Program-made: the position numbers and the translations under genes
Notes under the pieces: generated by a model
What the model was told of the DNA's origin: nothing
The model's database searches: none
Seen by the model: only the letters and a program-made list of their open reading frames with translations
NCBI RefSeq assembly: GCF_004745425.1
Contig: NZ_PGGK01000005.1
Coordinates: 124,001 to 188,000, forward strand
Direction of reading: 5' to 3'
Source of the DNA: Methanolobus halotolerans
Lineage (GTDB): Archaea; Halobacteriota; Methanosarcinia; Methanosarcinales; Methanosarcinaceae
Length of the DNA stretch: 64,000 bases
Shown here: piece by piece, positions 18,278 to 25,849 of the stretch
Numbering within the stretch: the stretch's first letter is position 1
How the letters are laid out: each line of letters begins with the position of its first letter

Positions 18278-19408
18278 TCAATAATATACATCTACAATTA
18301 AACCTTCATTTTCCTCTTTAATTTCAACTCTTGAAATTTGGCTTACGTTATTACAGAATTGCTTTTCAATTTCTTTAATAATCATCCTTACAACGGATAA
18401 ATGAGTAACTTCATCATAAAAATAAACTGCTTTTTTATTGATATGTATCTTAAAGGATTCATGACAACTACCATCTTTTGCCGTAAAGTGTTGATTTACA
18501 TCATGCTCGATTTTCTGTATGTTTGGAGGGCATGATTTTTTATTTTTTCTACTGTACTTTTGTATAAATTCTACATTTGCTTTATCTGCATCATCTTTAA
18601 AATGAACTTTGTACAACCTGCAGTTACTTTTCTTATTATCTGCCAACCACTTATCCAATTGCCTTAAAGGTAGTTGCTGGTCAATTACATAAAAATAGTC
18701 ATTTATCTTCACAGCAGTAGCGACGTGTTTACGTATAAGTACATAATAAGGTTCAGTTTTTGAGTTAATTAAAAACACAGCACTTAATATTGCATAATCA
18801 CGACATATTGCAGTTTTATAATCTAATAATTTTGAGAGGGGGAGTTTTATTTCTAAAGTTAATTCAAGCATTTCAAAGATACGTCGTAAACTGGAAGGAA
18901 GAGATTTCTTATGGAAATAATGGGCGTATATAAAAAATTTCTCTACCAGTGCTCCGATAATAATTCCAATTATGCCTCCAAATACAAAATAAATAAGTGG
19001 TATTTTTATCCCATGTGAGTTTAGAATGTATAAAAATGCTATTGCGTAAAGTACAAAAAATACTGTAATAACTATCTTGTTAGGAATCAAGAGGTAAATA
19101 ATTGTTATTATGAAAACACTTGCTATAAAATAAATGAGTGTCTGTGGAGCATTTAAGCCCATGCCTAACATAAAAAACATCAGTAATGATACAGCAATAT
19201 AAATGGTAGCAATATAAATGAGCATCGAAGATTCAGCTCTTTCAAACCAATATTCTATATTGTTTTCTTGCCATTCCAGAATGTTCGTAATGGTTTGAAT
19301 GTTATTCTTACCCTTTAATTGTGAAGAATATGGTTTGGACGCTATAACATCTTCATTAGTAACATTCAGTTGATGAGTATCAAAGAAATGAATTAAAGAC
19401 TTTCTCAA
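18278..19408 (-). CDS. Membrane transglutaminase-like protein
   Basis: A 376-residue protein. About four membrane helices lie at residues 62-82, 90-108, 112-130 and 138-156, followed by a cytosolic or external domain with the transglutaminase triad: C202 in AICRDYA, H228 in RKHVATAV and D243 in FYVIDQQ. The C-terminal 100 residues are a mixed domain with no clear match. Transglutaminase-like folds act as proteases, peptide-modifying enzymes or amidases, so the reaction cannot be predicted. It precedes the HEAT gene. A broken relative with a different membrane layout precedes the KAP gene at 12384-13501. Confidence 0.75.
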   Translation of the reverse strand: MRKSLIHFFDTHQLNVTNEDVIASKPYSSQLKGKNNIQTITNILEWQENNIEYWFERAESSMLIYIATIYIAVSLLMFFMLGMGLNAPQTLIYFIASVFIITIIYLLIPNKIVITVFFVLYAIAFLYILNSHGIKIPLIYFVFGGIIGIIIGALVEKFFIYAHYFHKKSLPSSLRRIFEMLELTLEIKLPLSKLLDYKTAICRDYAILSAVFLINSKTEPYYVLIRKHVATAVKINDYFYVIDQQLPLRQLDKWLADNKKSNCRLYKVHFKDDADKANVEFIQKYSRKNKKSCPPNIQKIEHDVNQHFTAKDGSCHESFKIHINKKAVYFYDEVTHLSVVRMIIKEIEKQFCNNVSQISRVEIKEENEGLIVDVYY

Positions 19409-19506
19409 ATTACTTCACCTTTGTTAGTAAACCTCCACCATTTATATGTGTTTTGTATTATTTATTATAAGACGTATATATGAATTGGTGATTTTGGTAT
19501 GATATC

Positions 19507-19751
19507 ATCATTTGTTTTGTCGAAGCAATAGTAGTTAAGCAAGAAATACAGAAAATATCAGTCATCGAAGATGATGTATGGAGTCACAGGAAAGACATTA
19601 ATGAGTACTCTGAGGTTTCGTATAGCGCATATAAGCGTATTGACCAGTACAGAGCAGATGGCTTTCAGATAAAAAGATTTCAGCTAAGATGGAAAGGGAG
19701 CCGCATATGAGCACGGATTTAATAAAGTTCCTGCTTAAAAACAGAAAGTGA
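19507..19751 (+). pseudogene. Truncated, frameshifted DUF1699 copy
   Basis: The frame reads ISVIEDDVWSHRKDINEYSE, then AYKRIDQYRADG. After a one-base deletion at about 19661 it continues SDKKISAKM and ends DLIKFLLKNRK with TGA at 19749-19751. This matches the C-terminal two thirds of the intact gene at 13836-14237 (GDVWGHRRDINEYSE, DLIRFILKNRK). The N-terminus is missing apart from CFVEAIVV. A GTATTCG/CGAATAC hairpin follows, as after the intact copy. Confidence 0.75.
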
Positions 19752-19918
19752 CGAGTATTCGTTGGGTTATCGAATACCTCCATTCTTTTCTATCCATTAA
19801 CCTGCAACATACTATAGAAGAAAATGAGTGAAAGCAAATAGTAGCACTTGTAAGGCTTCTGCTTGAAAAAAATGAAAGTTTATGTTGAATAAGTATCTTG
19901 GTTAATACCACTCAATAT

Positions 19919-20212
19919 TTACTCAAACATTTCTCTTTTTATTATTAAACAGACTTCTCTTGCAATTTTGCGAGATGTGTCCGAAAGCTTAGATTCGGCC
20001 CATTTTCCAAATATGCTATCAACATCAAACTCTTTTGTAGAACTATCATAGAAATTTTTAGCATCTTTTCCATTAGATGAGACACTTTCTCCAAATTGTA
20101 TAATTTCTACCAAAACAGCATGGATTGATTGTAGGTCTGCATTCTTATTCAGTGCAGGTAATACACTGACTAACGCAATGACTCCCTTTGGGATTGGTGT
20201 TTTAAGTTTCAT
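19919..20212 (-). CDS. Small hypothetical protein
   Basis: A 97-residue soluble protein that I do not recognise. It is helical, with a charged C-terminus (SRKIAREVCLIIKREMFE) and a hydrophobic but short segment near residues 8-20 that is too proline-rich for a reliable membrane helix. It stands alone between the DUF1699 remnant and another orphan gene. The ATG at 20212 has only a weak upstream purine tract. Confidence 0.45.
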   Translation of the reverse strand: MKLKTPIPKGVIALVSVLPALNKNADLQSIHAVLVEIIQFGESVSSNGKDAKNFYDSSTKEFDVDSIFGKWAESKLSDTSRKIAREVCLIIKREMFE

Positions 20213-20370
20213 CGAATGTTTGAATGGTTTTAAAATATATATTATGTTCTAAAAATTTTAAGTAAAAATTGGTATTGTTTAATCATTAATTATTTGATAT
20301 AAAATATTGATTTCTTTTACCGCAGTGGGTGCCAGAATAGTCCATATTCCTATGTTCAAAACCATTGAAA

Positions 20371-21252
20371 TCATGAATTTAAAATATCTTTCAGTTTGTT
20401 AACGTAATCAATATCCGTCAAATAGTAGCCTAAATCATCCATGTCAATATCGTTTTCTTTCATGATACGAATCAACATTCCGGGATTGAATCGTTCTCTT
20501 TTATCTTTCTTTGAGATAAGACTCTTTGTTGACTCATAGTACCACAGAGAAAGTCCTGCATAATGTATGTCCAAATCATATTTTTCGCATATTTTCTTAA
20601 ATTTACTATTAACAACATAAAAATCGTCATTATCGAATGAACTGTCACATTCTTGTAAGAACCTTATAGAATGACTATTATTTGGTATTAATTCCAATGC
20701 GACTCCACAACCATGTAACCACATCAACGCTTTTGTATATGCAACTCCTACTATCTTGTATCTATGGGAAGACCTTTTTGAGTACCGAGCTTCTGTACTT
20801 ACATCATTTGATGCAATTTGTGCAACTAAGTTTTTCTCTGCATCTAAATCAAAAGCAATTTTTTGTAAATATTCAACAGAGATTCCCATTTCGTTAAAAA
20901 TGTAATCTGCATTTATCAGAGTATCAAAAATGTTTCCGATATCGGATTTAACTTTGCGGATTGCACCTATTTTTCCAATAACGTTTGGTTCCTCAACTTT
21001 ATCTTCCGCTTCATTAAGACAATCAACCGCATATTCGGCCCAATCACTGTTTAAGGAATATCTGTCTGCAAGACCACATTCATACAATATCGAATAAACA
21101 TAATTCACTTCAGCTTCTGCTCTATTTTTGTTAATCAAAACTGCCCAGAAAAAACGTTTCCATAGTTCATCTTCTGAGGATATTATTGATGGTTTAGGGT
21201 AAGTGCTACTTACGATATCAACAAATTCTGGAAATTTATTAGGTAATCGCAT
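20371..21252 (-). CDS. Hypothetical protein, possibly HhH-GPD-like
   Basis: A 293-residue soluble helical protein. The segment GVAYTKALMWLHGCGVALEL followed by PNNSHSIRFLQEC resembles the helix-hairpin-helix and downstream helix of DNA-glycosylase-like proteins. The usual Asp is replaced by Asn or Ser, so the match is weak and activity unlikely if it holds. The N-terminal third (KRFFWAVLINKNRAEAEVN) also looks like the opening helices of that fold. Function unknown. It is an orphan gene in the accessory region. Confidence 0.55.
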   Translation of the reverse strand: MRLPNKFPEFVDIVSSTYPKPSIISSEDELWKRFFWAVLINKNRAEAEVNYVYSILYECGLADRYSLNSDWAEYAVDCLNEAEDKVEEPNVIGKIGAIRKVKSDIGNIFDTLINADYIFNEMGISVEYLQKIAFDLDAEKNLVAQIASNDVSTEARYSKRSSHRYKIVGVAYTKALMWLHGCGVALELIPNNSHSIRFLQECDSSFDNDDFYVVNSKFKKICEKYDLDIHYAGLSLWYYESTKSLISKKDKRERFNPGMLIRIMKENDIDMDDLGYYLTDIDYVNKLKDILNS

Positions 21253-21379
21253 ATATTGGCATTATCGAATAGGATATATCAGTTTTTCTAAATGTTTCTT
21301 TAATGCGATGTTAATTCATGATGATATAAGAATAAACAATTAAATTTGTAGAAGGATACATAGTATCAAAAGATATTAT

Positions 21380-21664
21380 TCATGTATTTTTAATTCTCCA
21401 TATGTATCTAAAAAGAGACGCATCTAGTAATCTTTCAACGTAATCAACAATCGGTGTATTAAAAAAAGGTATTAAGTCTGAATCTGCTTCAACTCTACAG
21501 AAAACAGAGTCCTCAATACCATACTATTCTTCTGCATCGAGAATAACAACATCACCAACAAACGTAATTAATTAAATTTTGTTTTCAATGTTGTTCTGTC
21601 TTCTCTTGTTGATTCTTCCCTTGCTATCATTCAGATAATTAATTTCATAGAAGGTTTGAAAGTA
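21380..21664 (-). pseudogene. Remnant of an unidentified gene with two in-frame stops
   Basis: One frame stays protein-like across a TAA (21572-21574) and a TAG (21524-21526). It reads FYEINYLNDSKGRINKRRQN, then LITFVGDVVILDAEE, then DSVFCRVEADSDLIPFFNTP and VERLLDASLFRYIW, ending in TGA at 21380-21382. No start codon precedes the first part in frame. TAG can encode pyrrolysine in Methanosarcinaceae, but the upstream TAA and missing start make decay more likely. It occupies most of the gap 21253-21675. Confidence 0.4.
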
Positions 21665-21675
21665 TCAAAAAGATA

Positions 21676-21987
21676 CTATCGAGCTATGCGGTGGTTTAAA
21701 TCCTCAATCCATTCATTAAACATCCTATTGAAAACCGTTTCAACAATTGCTTCTTCATTATAGTCACCATTTTCTACAATAATTGGGAGACAATCTCCGA
21801 AAACATTACCATCACCGTATGTATTATCGTTTGCAAGGTCATAGTTTCCATTTTCCCATATTATCATTTTAAGTTCAGTTTTGAAATCACTGCTATCTAC
21901 AATCATCTCACGAATAGCTTCTTTAATTCCATCAGTATCAAGTCTCTTAATCAGTTCTTGTTTTTCTGCTTCTGTTATTTCAGACAT
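21676..21987 (-). CDS. Small acidic hypothetical protein
   Basis: A 103-residue acidic protein with no recognised family. The N-terminal helix (TEAEKQELIKRLDTDGIKEA) is followed by an Asn/Asp/Gly-rich middle (NGNYDLANDNTYGDGNVFGD) and a C-terminal amphipathic helix. AAAGGAGT upstream of the ATG gives a clear ribosome-binding site. The remnant at 21380-21664 lies just downstream in the same orientation and may once have been its partner. Confidence 0.55.
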   Translation of the reverse strand: MSEITEAEKQELIKRLDTDGIKEAIREMIVDSSDFKTELKMIIWENGNYDLANDNTYGDGNVFGDCLPIIVENGDYNEEAIVETVFNRMFNEWIEDLNHRIAR

Positions 21988-22460
21988 TTTAATTACTCCT
22001 TTGATATTTTAACTCATTTATTGAATAACTTACTTGTATTCAAGTCCCTAAGTAAAATTACTGGTATATAAAACTAATTGTAACTATTAATGGTTATAAT
22101 GGCGCAGCCGTATTGTATTACTACAAAAATAAAATTATTATTTATGGACAAGTTTAAATAAAATACTCTCACTTTATATTTTTCATATGAAGAGAATTAA
22201 ATAATATAGCAACATTGTATTTTTTGCATACGGATAAAATTATATAATATGAATACAGTCAATAATATTTTAATAGCTACATTAATTTATTTGTAGATGC
22301 TGAGTTGCCGATATGACATTCGTTGATTGACGTAAATACTATGTTTAATGAATAATATTTCCATTATGTCGAAATATTAGAAAACATAAAAATAAAAGTC
22401 TAAATAATCAAGAAGTATCATCGTAAACAACATACTCCACCTTACTAGGAACATCTTATA
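21988..22460. other. AT-rich gap without a gene
   Basis: This 473-base divergent region holds promoters for the flanking genes. It is very AT-rich. I see no open frame, tRNA, hairpin-plus-T-run or repeat that stands out. Confidence 0.5.
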
Positions 22461-23180
22461 ATGCATTCGATTCAGATTGGAAATACGATAGTACCTTATG
22501 AGTTAATTTTCACAGGTCGGAAAAAGACCATTGAACTTACCATAAACCATAACAAGCATCTTACAGTGAAAGCTCCACATGGAATGACAGATGATACTCT
22601 TACTGCCAATCTATTCAGGAAAGCAAAGTGGATTATCAACAACATGGATAGAATGGATGATGTCATACTCCATGAATCCAATAAAGAGTTTGTCAGTGGA
22701 GAGAAATATCTGCTACGGGGTAGGAGATACAGACTGAAGGTGAGTGAAGGCGAAGCGGCAAATTTAAAGTTCCGAAATGGTCGGTTCATTGCCACAGTAC
22801 CGGAAAATCTTCCTGAATCAGAATATCGAAACTATTTGCGCCCTCTGTTCCTTGAGTATTATCAGCAGAAGGCGGAGCAAGTAATCCACGAAAGGGTAAA
22901 ACGATATCTGAAGTATTTCGATAATGAACCAGCATTAATTAAGATACAGGGTTTGAAAGGCAAATGGGGAAACTGTTCCAAGACCAATCAGTTGCGCTTC
23001 AACTGGCGAATTGTAATGGCAAAGACATCCATCATTGATTATGTGATTGTTCATGAGTTATGCCACATGAAGTATAAGCACCATGCTAAGGAATATTGGG
23101 ATTCCATTAAGACCATCCTACCAGATTATGAAAAAAGGAAGGAATGGTTGAGGGTGAATGGTAAGGTTCTGGATGTCTGA
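22461..23180 (+). CDS. YgjP/DUF45-type metallopeptidase
   Basis: A 239-residue predicted zinc metallopeptidase. The catalytic motif HELCH lies at residues 198-202 in IVHELCHMKYKHHAKEYW, with the third ligand likely H207 or H208. GLKGKWGNCS (165-173) is the other family signature. Genes of this family (M48-like, WLM/SprT-related) often sit inside type I restriction operons. Here it is 14 kb from hsdR and stands alone. The start at 22461 follows a weak GGAAC site. It is probably cytosolic. Confidence 0.9.
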   Translation: MHSIQIGNTIVPYELIFTGRKKTIELTINHNKHLTVKAPHGMTDDTLTANLFRKAKWIINNMDRMDDVILHESNKEFVSGEKYLLRGRRYRLKVSEGEAANLKFRNGRFIATVPENLPESEYRNYLRPLFLEYYQQKAEQVIHERVKRYLKYFDNEPALIKIQGLKGKWGNCSKTNQLRFNWRIVMAKTSIIDYVIVHELCHMKYKHHAKEYWDSIKTILPDYEKRKEWLRVNGKVLDV

Positions 23181-23303
23181 TTGTTTTCTTACTTGTATTG
23201 AAACGTTATTTATAGCTTTATATCAAAAATACAACAACTAATCGGAGTAGATGAAAGGCTTCACATAGCGAAAAATAATGCTTGTAATTTTCTTCATTTT
23301 TGG

Positions 23304-23333
23304 AAATGCAACAGTTTATACGTTGTGTTGTAT
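23304..23333. promoter_or_regulatory. 30-bp dyad, second copy
   Basis: AAATGCAAC-N13-TGTTGTAT has exactly the same spacing as at 9538-9567. It lies about 130 bases upstream of the small membrane protein at 23466, where an operator would be expected. The binding protein is unknown. Confidence 0.35.
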
Positions 23334-23465
23334 GGAAATATGGAGTGAATTATTCATACTAAAAAACAAAGGGAATATTAATAAGTATGTTCAATCATAG
23401 TCTGAAAAATCATTATTAAGTCGTACTGTTTATATACCTGAAATGAATAATTGAATGGTATTGAA

Positions 23466-23699
23466 ATGACTAATGATTTTGAAAAAACAGGTAATGACAT
23501 TATTAATGCAGGAAAATTAATAGTAATTGCAATGTTTATGATTTTCCTGGTTTACAAGGTAGCTGAAATTATAATAGGACAACTACCTGCAACAGTTGCC
23601 ACTGTTGTAATTGGACTCACTTCAGTGTATATGTATACTACAAATACTAAAGTTAGAAAATCTGTAAATGATTGGTTAAATCAAAGTTCAGAAGAATAA
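23466..23699 (+). CDS. Small two-helix membrane protein
   Basis: A 77-residue protein with two hydrophobic helices, LIVIAMFMIFLVYKVAEIII and ATVATVVIGLTSVYMY, and a charged C-terminus. The ATG at 23466 is chosen. A TTG at 23451 would add five residues. Such small two-helix proteins are common as effectors or holin-like proteins in defence islands, but no family is recognised here. Confidence 0.55.
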   Translation: MTNDFEKTGNDIINAGKLIVIAMFMIFLVYKVAEIIIGQLPATVATVVIGLTSVYMYTTNTKVRKSVNDWLNQSSEE

Positions 23700-23761
23700 G
23701 TTTGAAGTATGATATGGAATCTTTTCACTTTCTATATTTATTTAAGTAACAGTATTCATTG

Positions 23762-24388
23762 TTAAATTATTATTTGTTTTTCCTCTTTTTCATCAAGGAC
23801 TTTTATTCTTGAACTCAGGACTTCTTGGATATTCTGTTTATCCCCCTCATCCTCTAAATTTTCATAGAATTCGATACTATCTTCGATACTTTCCCTTAAA
23901 GAACTATAATCATTAACTGATTTCTCAAATAAATCATACCATTCATCTTCATAAAAAGGAATAACTTTCAATAATATCCCTGTAACATCAGTAGGAAGGA
24001 TGATAAAATCTTCTTTATAGTTTAAAGAGAATACATTTAAGTAACCTTCTCTGTTAAATGATTTTAGCTCACTGTATAATTCAAGATAACCGCTTTCTGT
24101 AAAAAAACCATGTTCTAATATTTCGCCAATATCTAAATCACGTTTACTTGAGATTAGCAATATATCCCCTGTGTAATACAAATTTGATTGAGAATTTGAT
24201 GCTAACTTAATAAATCCAATATCGTCTGCAAATCCCATATTTGATACACACTTTTTCAAAGCATTAGCAACGAATAACGGATGTTTTGATGAAAGTTCTT
24301 CCATATATTCTATTATTTTTAGTTCAATCTCTCTAGCTTCATCATCAGCATCCTTCTTTTTTAATCCAAAAAATCCCATTTTTACCAC
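23762..24388 (-). CDS. Hypothetical acidic cytosolic protein
   Basis: A 208-residue acidic protein that I do not recognise. Residues 60-160 look like an alternating alpha/beta domain (GFIKLASNSQSNLYYTGDIL, NYKEDFIILPTDVTGILLKV). The C-terminal 50 residues form a charged coiled-coil-like helix ending EKEEKQIII. It starts 19 bases after the upstream membrane-protein gene, and the two are probably one operon. Confidence 0.6.
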   Translation of the reverse strand: MVKMGFFGLKKKDADDEAREIELKIIEYMEELSSKHPLFVANALKKCVSNMGFADDIGFIKLASNSQSNLYYTGDILLISSKRDLDIGEILEHGFFTESGYLELYSELKSFNREGYLNVFSLNYKEDFIILPTDVTGILLKVIPFYEDEWYDLFEKSVNDYSSLRESIEDSIEFYENLEDEGDKQNIQEVLSSRIKVLDEKEEKQIII

Positions 24389-24407
24389 CTTAATCCTGCT
24401 GAAGTTA

Positions 24408-24824
24408 TCATGGGTAATATATACCCATATATAAGATACCTAAGAATGAAGATATCAGTAAAGGCAATACGTTTACTATCCTAAAAAATTTATATCTTCC
24501 GTATGGCATCACCTTATATTCTTTAAGCATTTCTTTGTAGTCCAAATCTGCATCCAACTTTGATATAGCAACAAACGCAGCAACACCAGATAATAGAATG
24601 CTTAAAATAAGTAATACAACGTTGCCAATCAACAGATAGATTCCTAATAGCAACATTGCAAATAAATTTCCTGCACTTATCACGGATAATAGCCTATCAA
24701 CACGGAAAGCTTCTTTCCGAACTTTAATTATTTCATCCCTTTCAGCATTCAACCTTTTCTCTTTAATTTTATTTACTTCGTCAAATAGAACTTTCTGTGC
24801 CTTTTCATTCATATCATATGCCAT
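24408..24824 (-). CDS. Four-helix membrane protein with N-terminal coiled coil
   Basis: A 138-residue membrane protein. The first 45 residues are charged and helical (EVNKIKEKRLNAERDEIIKV). Four hydrophobic segments follow, in two pairs, separated by a soluble loop at about 90-112. No family recognised. It lies immediately upstream of the acidic 208-residue gene, suggesting a membrane anchor plus cytosolic partner. Confidence 0.6.
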   Translation of the reverse strand: MAYDMNEKAQKVLFDEVNKIKEKRLNAERDEIIKVRKEAFRVDRLLSVISAGNLFAMLLLGIYLLIGNVVLLILSILLSGVAAFVAISKLDADLDYKEMLKEYKVMPYGRYKFFRIVNVLPLLISSFLGILYMGIYYP

Positions 24825-25062
24825 GTTGTACCCCTAGCTATTATCAAACTAGATTATCAGATATATTATTGTAAACCAACAAAATTATTATTAGCAGATA
24901 TATCTAATAAACCTTTGTTCACATCTGAGTCAATAATCTATCATCTAGAGAATTAATTTCATCTTACAATTAGCAGCCGCATTATTTAGGAACAACTTTA
25001 TGCTTTCTTTTTCTGCATCTTGCACACCTGTAGTAGTTCTCTCTGACATTTGAAGAAAAAGA

Positions 25063-25194
25063 GGCTCTGTAGAAAACCTCTTGGAATCACTATTTGTATC
25101 CATAATCCTGCAAAAATAAACACTATTCTAAACGACATATAGAATTTATATTGACTTAGATAATCGCTTGAATTTTGAGGATTTCTACAGGGCC
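25063..25194 (-). mobile_element. 132-bp MITE (copy 2, inverted)
   Basis: It has the same length as copy 1 and reads on the opposite strand. I count about seven differences, all transitions. The ends are GGCTCTGTAGAAA and TTTCTACAGGGCC. No target-site duplication is visible: the flanks are GAAAAAGA and CAGTTTTG. It therefore looks older, or one flank was lost by recombination. It abuts the 5' end of the gene at 25208. Confidence 0.88.
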
Positions 25195-25207
25195 CAGTTT
25201 TGTTTTC

Positions 25208-25480
25208 ATGTTCCATCCAGAATATCCGTGGTATAAAATTCTTTCAGTTCTGTTATTCCTAAGTCTATTTAAGCGTTTCATGGATTCAATTGTTACAAAA
25301 GCGAAAATGGAAAACAAACAGCGCAAGGATAGAGAAGTATTCGCAGGGATGGTTGCGCAGAGTGTCCGGTATCCGTATCAACAACAACCACAAAAATCAA
25401 ACAATGTTATCACATATTGGCTACCGTTAGCAGTTGGGATTATATGCATTATTCTTGGTGTTTTGTTTTTAGTATTTTGA
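25208..25480 (+). CDS. Small membrane protein, 5' end next to MITE
   Basis: A 90-residue protein. The N-terminal segment YKILSVLLFLSLFKRFMD is partly hydrophobic, the middle is charged (KAKMENKQRKDREV) with a Gln/Pro patch, and the C-terminal 25 residues form a membrane helix (LPLAVGIICIILGVLFLVF). The open frame extends upstream into the MITE (TTG at 25175). The element therefore either removed the original 5' end and promoter or supplies the start. ATG 25208 is used. Confidence 0.5.
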   Translation: MFHPEYPWYKILSVLLFLSLFKRFMDSIVTKAKMENKQRKDREVFAGMVAQSVRYPYQQQPQKSNNVITYWLPLAVGIICIILGVLFLVF

Positions 25481-25756
25481 ATAATATGGGTAGGCAGTGA
25501 AGCATAATTAATGACTCCCGAATGCATCACTGCGATATGTACAAGGGATTCAAATCTCAAATATCTTTCGATTAGAATCAATAGCAGTAGAGCTTGTTTT
25601 TGAGAAAGACTTATATGATATAGTCACATCGTATATTTAAACAAATGTAAAAATGCCAAATGTTAAATAACTTCAAATCTATCTTCTTAGAAAGAACCAA
25701 CTTAATGATTCTTTATATGTTAAATGTTTTGAATCCCGGTAATTGGAGCATATACT

Positions 25757-25772
25757 CGAAACCCTTTTATAG
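25757..25772 (+). promoter_or_regulatory. Likely BRE/TATA promoter of the thermosome gene
   Basis: CGAAACCCTTTTATAG has a purine-rich BRE-like CGAAA followed by a TATA-like TTTTATAG, about 80 bases upstream of the ATG at 25850, within the gap 25481-25849. No other gene was seen in that gap. Inferred from the archaeal promoter consensus. Confidence 0.4.
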
Positions 25773-25849
25773 AACCACTCACAGTTAGTTTCACTCATAC
25801 TTAATGTAATTACGTTTACATCAATTTGGTTTATTGGAGGTCCGGAAGC

